Source of the DNA: a bacterium
GTDB lineage: Bacteria; Pseudomonadota; Alphaproteobacteria; Micavibrionales; UBA2020
Direction: 5' to 3'
Assembly (NCBI GenBank): GCA_029945425.1
Contig: JAQSDV010000004.1
Span: 308,336 to 372,335, forward strand
DNA length: 64,000 nucleotides
Part shown: positions 1-8,261 of the stretch, piece after piece
Layout: each line of letters starts with the position of its first letter
Position numbering within the stretch: the stretch's first letter is position 1
The notes under the pieces: generated by a model
Database searches by the model: none
What the model saw: the letters and a program-made list of their open reading frames with translations, nothing else
What the model was told of the DNA's origin: nothing
Translations under genes and position numbers: made by a program

Positions 1-2
1 CA

Positions 3-728
3 AAAATCATCTCACTGCTCGCGCAAGGCGCGAATATAAATGCCCGCCACACAAATGAAGATACCGCCCTGCACATCGCCGCGCGCGAAGGCCATCTTGA
101 TACCGTGAAGCTGCTGATTGAAAAAAGCGCGGATACCAGCCTCGTCAACAATTTCCAGCAGACCGCGCTGATGGTGTCGGTGCGCGAACATCAGGACGAA
201 CAGATCAACCTTGCCCTCATCAACGCGAAAACCCCCGTCAACCGGCAAGACGGCAAAGGCCGCACCGCCGCCTATTTCGCAGCGCAGGACGGATTGCCGC
301 TGACGACCAGGGCGCTGGGCGAGGCGGGCGCCGATTTTTCGCTGACCGGCATTGACGGCGTCACGCCGCTGATCTGGGCGACGCGCCTGCCCGGCAAGCA
401 TGAAACGATCGACGTCATCACGTCATACCCGACCGCAGGGCTGGACGCGCAGGACGAACAGGGACGCTCCGCGCTGATGGAAGCGGCGGTGAAGAACGAC
501 CAGAAGCTGGTCGAGAAATATATCGGGCTGGGCGCAAAAGTCATGCTCTACGATAACGACCAGAAACGCGCAAAAGACCTCGCGCAGGAATTCGGATCAT
601 CCGAAGCATTGAAAACGATCCAAGCGGCGGAGGCTGCGATTTACCAGCCCCTGACCGCCGGCGTCAGCGGACAAATTGCCGCGCCGCGCACGGCGAAGTT
701 CAGGCCGAAACAGCCCGTCACGGAATAA
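3..728 (+). CDS. Ankyrin-repeat protein (5' truncated by window)
   Basis: The frame is open from the first bases of the window, so the true start lies upstream and 241 residues are visible. About five ankyrin-type repeats can be read, with the helix motif TALHIAAREGHLDTVKLLIE near the start and later copies (QTALMVSVREH, RTAAYFAAQDGL, VTPLIWATR, RSALMEAAVKNDQKLVEKYI). The last 50 residues are not repetitive. Ankyrin repeats mediate protein-protein contacts; no enzymatic domain is visible, so the partner is unknown. It is convergent with the next gene, with the stop codons abutting. Confidence 0.85.
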   Translation, partial: KIISLLAQGANINARHTNEDTALHIAAREGHLDTVKLLIEKSADTSLVNNFQQTALMVSVREHQDEQINLALINAKTPVNRQDGKGRTAAYFAAQDGLPLTTRALGEAGADFSLTGIDGVTPLIWATRLPGKHETIDVITSYPTAGLDAQDEQGRSALMEAAVKNDQKLVEKYIGLGAKVMLYDNDQKRAKDLAQEFGSSEALKTIQAAEAAIYQPLTAGVSGQIAAPRTAKFRPKQPVTE

Positions 729-1235
729 TCAGGTTTTATCTTTTAAATGCGGGCAGCGCGCCATGATCGTGCCGGACGCGACGAGGAATGATTGTTCGTC
801 GGCCATTGACTGCTGCTGCAGGCTGATCTTGCCGCCCATATGGCGGATGACAAGATAGTTTTGACCCTGCACCGACATCATGGTCAGTTTGGTGATATCG
901 GAATAACGCACGAATTCCATCCGCTTTTCAAAAAATCCGACCGGAATGGTAAAGCCATCGTCAGCAATGCGCAGAACCGTCGCGTCGCCGGCATTCAGTT
1001 GCGTGATGACAGCAACCAGGCAGGCACCTGCGGCAAGACCGAGGACTGCAGAAAGCCCCCAATAGAATATCGTGGCATTCTCCACCCCCAGATGGATGGC
1101 GTGGAACAGGATCAACCCGCGGTCATTCGTCATCGCCAGATGCACGATAAGGACCGCGAGCCCTGCGATCACGGGGATCAGCAGCCCCATTTTCTTGACG
1201 TTGACCTTGTAGGGATATTCCAGCGTATCTGCCAT
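729..1235 (-). CDS. Small two-TM membrane protein, unknown function
   Basis: A 168-residue protein with two hydrophobic segments (about residues 16-34 and 57-79) followed by a roughly 85-residue soluble domain rich in beta strands. The topology resembles small bacterial membrane proteins with a PH-like tail, but no family was recognised with confidence. ATG at 1235 is preceded by GAGG, which lies right after the TAA of the upstream NrdJ-like gene (9 nt gap). The two are therefore probably cotranscribed and translationally linked. Confidence 0.75.
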   Translation of the reverse strand: MADTLEYPYKVNVKKMGLLIPVIAGLAVLIVHLAMTNDRGLILFHAIHLGVENATIFYWGLSAVLGLAAGACLVAVITQLNAGDATVLRIADDGFTIPVGFFEKRMEFVRYSDITKLTMMSVQGQNYLVIRHMGGKISLQQQSMADEQSFLVASGTIMARCPHLKDKT

Positions 1236-1244
1236 GGCAGCCTC

Positions 1245-3872
1245 TTATGATGCGACACGAATGCGGCGGCGCAGCGGCACGATTGCCTGTTGTTCTTCGG
1301 CCTGTTCGCCATTGTCTTCGGCGACCGGCAGCGCGACCGCGTGCAGGAGCGAGCAACCGTCGCGGTAAAGCTGGATGCGCTTGATTCCCAGTTCCCAGCC
1401 AAGCAGCAGCAGTTTCTGCACATCATCGACCGAACTGTAATGGCCAAGCTCGACGGTGTGGCAGGCCGTGCCGGACAGGAACGGCTCGACCGCGGCCTGC
1501 ATGCGCACTTGTGCCTCCGGCGATACGCGGCGCACGCCGGAACCGGACGGCGTCAGGCAATCGAAAATGCCCAGCTGTTTCGGGAACAGGTGGGGCGCGC
1601 CCTCCAGCGTCATCGCGCCGCAGCAGTAAAGGTTTGCGGCCTCGATCTCGTCCTCGGTAAATCTCATCGCGGTCAGCATGTCGAATGTGCCGCTGGCAAG
1701 CTCATGCGCGGTAAAGCCCAGCATATGGCGGCAGAAATCTTCGCCCAGCGTCCATTTGTTGAAAGCGTAGCGGATATGCTGTGCGGTGCGGAGCGCAACC
1801 TCCAGCGCATCGAGCGCCGCCTGATGGAAACCTTGCGCCTTCAGCGCGGCATGGTTGATGCCGGGCGCGTCCAGCAGCGTGCCGTGGCCGACGGCGTAGA
1901 AACTGATGCCGTCGCGCTCAAAGGCGTTGAAGCCCATTTTCTGCAGGGCCTGCGCCGCCATCGGGTTCAGTTTCTTGCCGTAGATTTCGGCGGCGTCGTT
2001 GCCATCGGCGAAATAACCTTCAAATCGCACCAGCGATGCTTCCGGCGCGATATCGCGCGTCTGGCCGCCCAGCAATGCCTGCAATTGCTCATCCGTATCC
2101 ATCGCGGTCAGGTGGGCGTGGCGGAAACCTTTTTCTTTACCCATCGCATAGGCGCGCGCCCATGCGCCCTTCACCGCCTCGACCAAGGACTGGTCAGGGC
2201 AGAGCGCGGATTTGAGTTCTGCGGGGCGGCGCGACAATCCCTTTTGCATGTAGGATGTGCCGGCAAGCGCGCTCATCTTGTCCTTCACGGCCTGCAGGTA
2301 TTCTTTTTTCATCGGCGTGTAGCCGGCAAAGGCGCCCGTGACCACCGCGATTTCGGCGGAGGCTTCATGCGCCGCGCCCGCCATCAATGCGGCAACCAGC
2401 GCCGCTGTCGCGCGGCCCGCATCGCTGTCATAGCCCAGCATATTGCCCATCAGCAGCGCGGAGAGGCCGGACATGCCGATGGAGACAGGACGGTAGGTGA
2501 CTGCTTTTTCCGGCAGCGCCGCAAAGCCAAACGACGCCTCCAGCGCGATCATCAAGATCGTGACGGTGTGCTGCAGTTTTTCCGCATCGAGCAAGACGCC
2601 GCCCTGACGGTTGGCGAATTTAAGCAGTTGCAGCGTAGCGGCGGGTGCGGCGGTGTCGTGCAAAAACACGACGCCCCCCTGCCCGCTGACCGCAAGCGGC
2701 GCGGCGGATTGAAACGCGGATGCCGCAGCCGTGCTGTCGCGGAACAAAATCGCAGGTTCGCCGGTTGCCCAGACGGCATCGGCAATGCCGTTCCACAATT
2801 TTTCGGCGGGGTAATGGCATTTCGCCTCGCCCGCGTCGCGCAGCAGGAACCCGTGGCCGGTCAGCGCGCTTTCGATAAATTCATCGGGAACAGACAGCGT
2901 GGCGGATAATTGCGGCGCGGACGGTTCTTCCGCATGGGTGAACAAATCGATTTCTTCTTCGCCCTGCTGCGCGGCATGCACCGCCATGCGCAAGGGCGCT
3001 TCCGGCACGCCCGCGCGGCGCGCATCCATCATTGCCTGACGGAGTTTCAGGTTATGTTCGGGATCAAAACCGAAAACTGAATCGCGGTCACAGGCATCCA
3101 TTACATGATGCAGCGCGGCCTCCAGCGTTTTACCGCCGACTTCCTGCGCGACGGTCGCGATATCGGATTGGCGTTTCATGGCCACAAATGCGGGGCTGTC
3201 GGCGTTTTCGACGGGCAGCGTCACGGAAATCTTGCGCGCGCCGCCGTCGAGCGCCTGACGATCGCCCAGCACCTTTAACCGGCGCAGGATATTTTTCTGC
3301 GGCGTGTCGGCCGCAACCGCAATGCCCACGCCGCTGGCGTTTTCGCCGAACAGCGCATCCGAAAAACCCGCGATGCGCGCGGCGGGAATAAAGGGCGCGT
3401 CGAGATCATAGGCCCAGTCAAGGCCGGCCGTCGCCAGCAGCGCGATTTCGGGCAGCGCGATCTGGTGCAGCAGAATATGGCGGAATTCGTCGTAGAAACT
3501 GCGCGCGTCTTCTTCGCTGTCGAACAAACCGGCCTTCCAGCCGTGATAGCAAAGCCCGCCCGCGATGCGCGCGAAACATTCGCGGAAATCGCGTTCATGG
3601 CGGAAACGCCATTCGGCGGAAATACCATCCAGCCCCGCTTCGTCGGGTTCGCGCCGCCACAGGAATTGCGGCACGCCTTCCTCCGGCACGGGTTTCATCA
3701 GGGCAGGCACGGCGGTTTTGCAAAAGACCTGTTCGACCAGCACCTCGGCGGCGCTGCGGCCCCAGATGGCGGGCACGGCATATTCGGCGAAGTCGCCATC
3801 CTGATGGATACGCTGCGCGACCCGTTTGACGGGGTCGGTATCCTGACGGGTATAGAGCCGCGGCACGCGCAT
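1245..3872 (-). CDS. Degenerate class II (B12-type) ribonucleotide reductase paralogue
   Basis: An 875-residue protein that follows adenosylcobalamin-dependent ribonucleotide reductase (NrdJ) along most of its length. Recognisable blocks are PVPEEGVPQFLWRREPDEAG (61-80), FDSEEDARSFYDE (117-129), GLDWAYDLD (150-158), FDPEHNLKLRQA (269-280), YAVGHGTLLDAPGINHAALK (659-678), FNKWTLGEDFCR (704-715) and CGAMTLEGAPHL (751-762). Catalytic elements are missing. The finger-loop NPCSEY region reads APLAVSGQG (391-399); the redox cysteine in the family's DDTACNLASLNL reads HDTAAPAATLQL (405-416); the block holding the first redox cysteine (PHACFIQ) is deleted after about residue 160; and the PTGT phosphate loop is replaced near 590-605. 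It also lacks the C-terminal cysteine-rich tail of roughly 1200-residue NrdJ. It cannot be an active reductase by the known mechanism, so a structural or regulatory role is inferred. ATG 3872 is preferred over TTG 3875 because of an AGG 7 nt upstream. Confidence 0.85.
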   Translation of the reverse strand: MRVPRLYTRQDTDPVKRVAQRIHQDGDFAEYAVPAIWGRSAAEVLVEQVFCKTAVPALMKPVPEEGVPQFLWRREPDEAGLDGISAEWRFRHERDFRECFARIAGGLCYHGWKAGLFDSEEDARSFYDEFRHILLHQIALPEIALLATAGLDWAYDLDAPFIPAARIAGFSDALFGENASGVGIAVAADTPQKNILRRLKVLGDRQALDGGARKISVTLPVENADSPAFVAMKRQSDIATVAQEVGGKTLEAALHHVMDACDRDSVFGFDPEHNLKLRQAMMDARRAGVPEAPLRMAVHAAQQGEEEIDLFTHAEEPSAPQLSATLSVPDEFIESALTGHGFLLRDAGEAKCHYPAEKLWNGIADAVWATGEPAILFRDSTAAASAFQSAAPLAVSGQGGVVFLHDTAAPAATLQLLKFANRQGGVLLDAEKLQHTVTILMIALEASFGFAALPEKAVTYRPVSIGMSGLSALLMGNMLGYDSDAGRATAALVAALMAGAAHEASAEIAVVTGAFAGYTPMKKEYLQAVKDKMSALAGTSYMQKGLSRRPAELKSALCPDQSLVEAVKGAWARAYAMGKEKGFRHAHLTAMDTDEQLQALLGGQTRDIAPEASLVRFEGYFADGNDAAEIYGKKLNPMAAQALQKMGFNAFERDGISFYAVGHGTLLDAPGINHAALKAQGFHQAALDALEVALRTAQHIRYAFNKWTLGEDFCRHMLGFTAHELASGTFDMLTAMRFTEDEIEAANLYCCGAMTLEGAPHLFPKQLGIFDCLTPSGSGVRRVSPEAQVRMQAAVEPFLSGTACHTVELGHYSSVDDVQKLLLLGWELGIKRIQLYRDGCSLLHAVALPVAEDNGEQAEEQQAIVPLRRRIRVAS

Positions 3873-4058
3873 CAATTAACCTGTTGTAATGTCTTGATAT
3901 TCGATAGAAACAGCAATCGGGGGCTTGGGCGATAATGTGACACAATTACCCCTGCCTTATCAATTGCCGTTTTGTCGCTGTTATTGTTCCAGAAAAAAGT
4001 TGCGCCCCCCTGACCGCAGGGCGTATTTATTGAACTCAAGATTCTATAAGGCGGAAAA

Positions 4059-4448
4059 ATGGCAAAACTTTCCATATTCGGCGTTCTCAGCAATATCCAG
4101 ATGCTGATCCATACCAGCCTGCACGGCAAGTTCGTGGGCAAGGATCAGCTGGGCAATAAATATTACACCGGCAATGCGCGCAAAGGCAGCAAGCGCCAGC
4201 GCCGCTGGGTGATCTATACCGGCGAGGCCGAGGCATCGATGGTGCCACCCGAATGGCATGGCTGGCTGCACAGCCAGACGGATAAAGTGCCGCCGATGGA
4301 AAACCGCAACCGTAAGGCATGGCAGCTGCCGCACCTGCCGAACCAGACGGGCACGACGGGCGCATACCTGCCCCCCGGCCATACGCTGAAGGGCGGCAAC
4401 CGCGCGCAATCGAGCGCGGATATCACGGCATGGCAACCGCCGGAATAA
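4059..4448 (+). CDS. NADH:ubiquinone oxidoreductase subunit NDUFA12 family
   Basis: A 129-residue protein matching the NDUFA12 (17.2 kDa / B17.2) accessory subunit of complex I, found in alphaproteobacteria and mitochondria. Seen directly are the N-terminal segment with LHGKFVGKDQLGNKYY (about 22-37), RRWVIYTGEAEASMVPPEWH (48-67) and WLHSQTD. The C-terminal third is Pro/Gly-rich, as usual. It binds the peripheral arm of complex I at the membrane side. It begins a same-strand run with the MCE and DUF2155 genes, an arrangement consistent with alphaproteobacteria. Confidence 0.93.
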   Translation: MAKLSIFGVLSNIQMLIHTSLHGKFVGKDQLGNKYYTGNARKGSKRQRRWVIYTGEAEASMVPPEWHGWLHSQTDKVPPMENRNRKAWQLPHLPNQTGTTGAYLPPGHTLKGGNRAQSSADITAWQPPE

Positions 4449-4462
4449 GTTGGAGAATGACG

Positions 4463-4999
4463 ATGCAAAGAAATATGGCTGAAACGGTCTTGGGTGCTGT
4501 CGTCCTGCTGGTTGCGGGTGCATTCATGCTTTTCTTTTACCGCGCCACCGATATCGCGCCGCAAACCGGTTATCAGCTGGTGGCCGAATTCGACCGCATC
4601 GACGGCCTTGATGCCGGCGCGCCCGTGCGCATCGGCGGCGTGAAGGTCGGTCAGGTGCTGGGTTTCGAGCTGAACAAGGAAACCTACCGCGCGATCGTTC
4701 ACCTGACCGTCGATGAACAGATCAAGCTGCCGACCGACAGCTCTGCCGTGATCGTCAGCGCAGGCTTGCTGGACGGCAAATTCCTGACGCTGCAGCCGGG
4801 ATCGGAAGACGAAATGCTGAAAAACGGCGGCCGCATCGAATACACGCAATCAACCGCGAGCCTTGAACAGCTGCTGGGCCAGGTCATCTTCAGCCTGACG
4901 AAAGACAAGGACGACAAGGGTTCATCCGAAGCGCCCGCGCCCGAACAGGCGCCCACACAGGCACCGGCCCCCGCGCCTGCTCCGGAAACGCATCCCTGA
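4463..4999 (+). CDS. mlaD: MlaD-type MCE domain lipid transport protein
   Basis: A 178-residue protein with one N-terminal transmembrane helix (about 5-24) and one MCE domain, including AEFDRIDGLDAGAPVRIGGV and IVSAGLLDGKFLTLQPGSE. This is the layout of MlaD, the periplasmic substrate-binding subunit of the phospholipid transporter that maintains outer-membrane asymmetry. The C-terminus is a Pro/Ala/Glu tail. The start at 4463 is chosen because GGAG lies 7 nt upstream; ATG 4457 sits too close to it. The rest of an mla operon (mlaE, mlaF) is not in this window. The stop overlaps the DUF2155 start by 1 nt. Confidence 0.88.
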   Translation: MQRNMAETVLGAVVLLVAGAFMLFFYRATDIAPQTGYQLVAEFDRIDGLDAGAPVRIGGVKVGQVLGFELNKETYRAIVHLTVDEQIKLPTDSSAVIVSAGLLDGKFLTLQPGSEDEMLKNGGRIEYTQSTASLEQLLGQVIFSLTKDKDDKGSSEAPAPEQAPTQAPAPAPAPETHP

Positions 5000-5745
5000 T
5001 GATCAGAAATTTTTTCATTTTTGCCGCTGCACTTCTCTGCCTCAGCACCGCTGCTGTGGCAGCGCCGCGCAAGATGGAAAACACCTCGATCGTCGTCATG
5101 CGCACAATCGACAAGCTGTCCGCGCGCACGCATACCTTCGAAATTCCCGTCGACAAGACCGTGAAGTTCGGCAATTCGCTGTTCATCAAGGTGCGGTCGT
5201 GCAAGCGCGCATCGCCGCTCGACCGTCCCGAGAGCGCGGCATTTATGCAGGTATGGGAGCGCAAGCCGTCGGAAAAAGATTCGACATGGATTTTCAGCGG
5301 CTGGATGTTCGCGTCCAACCCGTCGCTGTCGGCGATGGACCATCCGGTCTATGACGTCTGGGTAATGGAATGCAAGAACGCGCCGACTGCGGCGAAACCT
5401 GCGGAAGTTTTCTCGTCCGAAAAAGCGCCGGCGCATGCGCCGGAAGAAGACGGCGCTGCGGCTGCAACCCCCAAAGACGAACCGGTCGTCGATACCGAAG
5501 CATCGCCGGAAACGGATGAAGCGGCAACCGACACCAAACCGGCAGATTCCAAGCCGGCAGGCGCCAAGCCCGCCCCCGCCGGCGCGCCCGTTGCCGGCGA
5601 AAAACAGCCGCTGCTGAAACCCGCCCCCATGCCGCCCGTCGACCAGTTGCCCGGATCGTTCGAGGAGGGCGCAGGCGGCGAAGCCACGGACCCTGCAGCA
5701 GACCCCGCAGCGGCAGACAGCCCCGAAGCAACTCCCGAAGACTGA
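4999..5745 (+). CDS. DUF2155 domain secreted protein
   Basis: A 248-residue protein with a clear signal peptide (about 1-22, ending AVAA). A DUF2155 domain follows, with FGNSLFIKVRSCKRASP, AFMQVWERKP, WIFSGWMFASNPSLSAMDHP and VWVMEC. The domain is typical of alphaproteobacteria and its function is unknown. From about residue 128 the protein becomes a low-complexity Ala/Pro/Glu/Lys region of about 120 residues. The opposite strand of this tail is occupied by the open 3' end of aat. Start and stop codons are coupled to mlaD (TGATG). Confidence 0.88.
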   Translation: MIRNFFIFAAALLCLSTAAVAAPRKMENTSIVVMRTIDKLSARTHTFEIPVDKTVKFGNSLFIKVRSCKRASPLDRPESAAFMQVWERKPSEKDSTWIFSGWMFASNPSLSAMDHPVYDVWVMECKNAPTAAKPAEVFSSEKAPAHAPEEDGAAAATPKDEPVVDTEASPETDEAATDTKPADSKPAGAKPAPAGAPVAGEKQPLLKPAPMPPVDQLPGSFEEGAGGEATDPAADPAAADSPEATPED

Positions 5746-6341
5746 CCGCCGAACGACACCGGCAATTCAATCGCCGCCGCAAGGCGCGCGTGATAATCGT
5801 CGCGGCTGATTTCCTGCACGCCGAACTGCGTCAGGTGTTCGTTCACGAATTGCGTATCCAGCAGTTGATATCCCCGTTGCCACAGCCGCGCGACCAGATA
5901 TACCAGCGCGATCTTGCTGGCATCGGTTGCGGTCGAAAACATGCTTTCGCCGAAAAACGCGCCGCCGATGGAAATGCCATAGACGCCGCCCACCAACTCG
6001 TCGCCGCGCCACGCCTCGACGCTGTGCGCGAAACCTGCTTCGTGAAGCTGCGTATACAAATCAATAATCTTGTCATTGATCCATGTATCGGGGCGCGCAT
6101 CGGCGCAGCCCGTCATCACGGCGCGGAAGGCGCAATCGAAGGTGACGCGGTAAGGGGTCTGCCGTATCGTGCGCTGCAGCCGTTTCGGCACATGCAGCCC
6201 GTGGATGGGCAAAATGCCGCGCAGTTGCGGATCATACCATTCGATCGTACGTGCGCGACGGCTGCGCGCCATCGGGAACACGCCGATGGAATAGGCATGC
6301 AGCAGCAGCTCCGGCGTGATGGCGGGATCACCCTTGGCCAA
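5349..6341 (-). CDS. aat: Leucyl/phenylalanyl-tRNA--protein transferase with antisense C-terminal extension
   Basis: The first ~200 residues are a full Aat, which adds Leu/Phe to N-terminal Arg/Lys of proteins and marks them for ClpAP (N-end rule). Motifs include ITPELLLHAYSIGVFPMA (8-25), WYDPQLRGILPI, GFAHSVEAW, LVGGVYGISIGGAFFGESMF and LLDTQFVNEHL. The family normally ends close to residue 200, but here no stop occurs. The frame continues for about 130 Ser/Gly/Ala-rich residues copied antisense from DUF2155, stopping at 5349. The start is TTG 6341, overlapping the upstream GNAT by 14 nt. The core call is firm, but whether the tail is translated in the cell is unknown. Confidence 0.9.
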   Translation of the reverse strand: MAKGDPAITPELLLHAYSIGVFPMARSRRARTIEWYDPQLRGILPIHGLHVPKRLQRTIRQTPYRVTFDCAFRAVMTGCADARPDTWINDKIIDLYTQLHEAGFAHSVEAWRGDELVGGVYGISIGGAFFGESMFSTATDASKIALVYLVARLWQRGYQLLDTQFVNEHLTQFGVQEISRDDYHARLAAAIELPVSFGGQSSGVASGLSAAAGSAAGSVASPPAPSSNDPGNWSTGGMGAGFSSGCFSPATGAPAGAGLAPAGLESAGLVSVAASSVSGDASVSTTGSSLGVAAAAPSSSGACAGAFSDEKTSAGFAAVGAFLHSITQTS

Positions 6342-6852
6342 GGGTCTTCACAAGCTTGAGCGTCAGCAAGTCATCGACCGCGCGCATTTCACCGGCCACG
6401 ACAGGCACATCGTCATAGGAAACGCCCGCACCGTCGGGGATATAACCACGCCGCACATAAAGCCGCTGCGCCGCGCCGTAACGCGGGTACAGGCCGACGC
6501 TGATGCCCATATCGTCATGGCCACGGCCGCGCGCAAGGTTCTCGCAGAATTCCACCATAGTATTACCAATGCCCTGCTGCCGCGCCGATGGCACGACGTT
6601 CAGGTCTTGTATCTCGGGGATATTCAGCCGGCGGAACGGCACATAGATAGGCTTCCAGTTGATCTGCACATAGCCGACTGCCGCGCCCGCATGTTCGGCC
6701 AGCAGCACCGTGCGGCCTTCGCTCAGGCTGCGGGCGAAATAGCCCGTTTCATGCACCACGCGCATGGCAGCCGCGATGGCATCGAGCGCCGGAATATCGG
6801 CCGATGTTGCTTCGCGGAGCGTCAGATTTTGCATAAGGGGCGTATCACTCAT
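6328..6852 (-). CDS. GNAT family N-acetyltransferase
   Basis: A 174-residue single GNAT domain. The acetyl-CoA binding block is VVPSARQQGIGNTMVEF (about 86-102), followed by GLYPRYGAAQRLYVRRGYIP, the usual motif A and motif B arrangement. The substrate cannot be inferred. It lies directly upstream of aat and overlaps it by 14 nt, so the two are probably cotranscribed. Confidence 0.88.
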   Translation of the reverse strand: MSDTPLMQNLTLREATSADIPALDAIAAAMRVVHETGYFARSLSEGRTVLLAEHAGAAVGYVQINWKPIYVPFRRLNIPEIQDLNVVPSARQQGIGNTMVEFCENLARGRGHDDMGISVGLYPRYGAAQRLYVRRGYIPDGAGVSYDDVPVVAGEMRAVDDLLTLKLVKTLGQG

Positions 6853-6960
6853 GTTTTTATCCTAGCCTTCCTTTTTTATGCCCGCACCCGAATTCTTTTT
6901 CCTCACGCTTTTCCGTGCGCCAGCGTTGGAAACGGCGCGAAAATAGGGAATACTATAAAG

Positions 6961-8256
6961 ATGATTGAAGAATTTCTTCTCACGCTCAGTTCTGAAAACA
7001 AGCTCGCCCTGATGTGGGTGCTGGGCGCGCCGGTGATCGGCCTGCTGTTCTTCTGGGCGGCGAAGGCGCATTGGAAGACGCTGCCCGACAAGGAAAAATC
7101 ATCCGCGAAACTCTACCGCCGCCTGATCCCGCTGATCGGCCCCGTCATCAACCTGATTGTATTGATCGTGGGTGCCGCCCTGATCGGCAAGAAGGGCCTG
7201 ATCGTCGATGAAAACCTGCGCCACATCGTCCGCGTGCTGTGCTTCGGCTGGCTGGGGCTTGCCGCCGTTTATTCCCTGACGCATAGCCGGGGCAAGACGC
7301 TGATTGCCGCCATGATCGCGCTGTTCTTCGGCTTCCTGTCGCTGACCAATCTTCTGGGCGACATCGTCAAGGCCGCGCAGGACACGACGTTTGCTGTCGG
7401 CAAGATCGAAATTTCCGCCTATCAGGCCTGCAAATTCCTGATCAGCATCGTGCTGCTGCTATGGCTGGCGGGCGCAGTGATCCGCGGCATGGAATTGTCG
7501 CTGCAAAAAATCCGCTACCTGCGCCCCTCCACGCGCCAGCTGTTCCTGTCGCTGGGCCGCATCGGCGTTTATGTGGTGGCGGCCCTGGTTGCGCTGTCGA
7601 CCGTCGGCATCGACCTGACCGCCTTCGCCATCTTCGGCGGCGCGGTCGGCGTGGGGCTTGGCTTCGGGTTGCAGAAAATCGCCTCGAACTTTATCAGCGG
7701 CATGATCCTGCTGCTGGAACGCTCGGTCGAGGTCGGCGACATGATCGAGATGGCGAATGGCGATGTCTCGGGCATCGTGAAAAAAACCGGCGCGCGCTAT
7801 ACGCTGGTCGAGGCGTTCGACAGCCGCGAAATCATGATCCCGAACGAGGATTTCATTACCCAGCGCGTCGTCAACTGGACGCTCAGCGACGCGCGCGGGT
7901 TGCTGCGCCTACCGATCAATGTCGCCTATGGCACCGATCTCGACCGCGCGAAGGAAGTCATGCTGTCGGTTGCGCGCTCGCATCCGCGCTGCCTTGCCTC
8001 GCCTGCGCCCAGCTGTATGCTGACGGGATTTAACGATCTGGCCATCACCTTCTCGCTCAACGTCTGGGTCGCGGATATCCGCGAAAAACGCATCACGACG
8101 CAAAGCGAAATCCTGTTTTCCGTCTGGCGCAAGTTTCTGGAGGAGGATATCGGCATGCCGCATTCGCCGCGCGAATCCTCCTACAAGACCCGCGTCAAGG
8201 AAATGGCCGAACAGGCGCCCAAGCCTGACACGCTGCCAGATGCGGCAAAGGTGTAA
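6961..8256 (+). CDS. MscS-family mechanosensitive channel
   Basis: A 431-residue inner-membrane protein with about six hydrophobic segments before the MscS core. The pore helix and following domain read FAIFGGAVGVGLGFGLQKIA, then NFISGMILLLERSVEVGDMI, and the beta domain has IPNEDFITQRVVNWTLSD. This is the conserved pore plus cytoplasmic vestibule of small-conductance mechanosensitive channels, which release solutes under hypo-osmotic shock. The start is ATG 6961; the frame is open further upstream, but that part overlaps the divergent GNAT and has no ribosome site. The zntB-like gene follows 5 nt later. Confidence 0.93.
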   Translation: MIEEFLLTLSSENKLALMWVLGAPVIGLLFFWAAKAHWKTLPDKEKSSAKLYRRLIPLIGPVINLIVLIVGAALIGKKGLIVDENLRHIVRVLCFGWLGLAAVYSLTHSRGKTLIAAMIALFFGFLSLTNLLGDIVKAAQDTTFAVGKIEISAYQACKFLISIVLLLWLAGAVIRGMELSLQKIRYLRPSTRQLFLSLGRIGVYVVAALVALSTVGIDLTAFAIFGGAVGVGLGFGLQKIASNFISGMILLLERSVEVGDMIEMANGDVSGIVKKTGARYTLVEAFDSREIMIPNEDFITQRVVNWTLSDARGLLRLPINVAYGTDLDRAKEVMLSVARSHPRCLASPAPSCMLTGFNDLAITFSLNVWVADIREKRITTQSEILFSVWRKFLEEDIGMPHSPRESSYKTRVKEMAEQAPKPDTLPDAAKV

Positions 8257-8261
8257 TCCCC

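Noticed and set aside
1290..2909. A 539-codon plus-strand reading frame
   Set aside because: It lies antisense to the NrdJ-like gene, has Arg/Gln/His-rich shadow composition and no recognisable domain.
6316..6960. Upstream in-frame extension of the MscS gene
   Set aside because: It overlaps the divergent GNAT and aat genes and does not resemble any part of an MscS channel; ATG 6961 gives a normal N-terminus.
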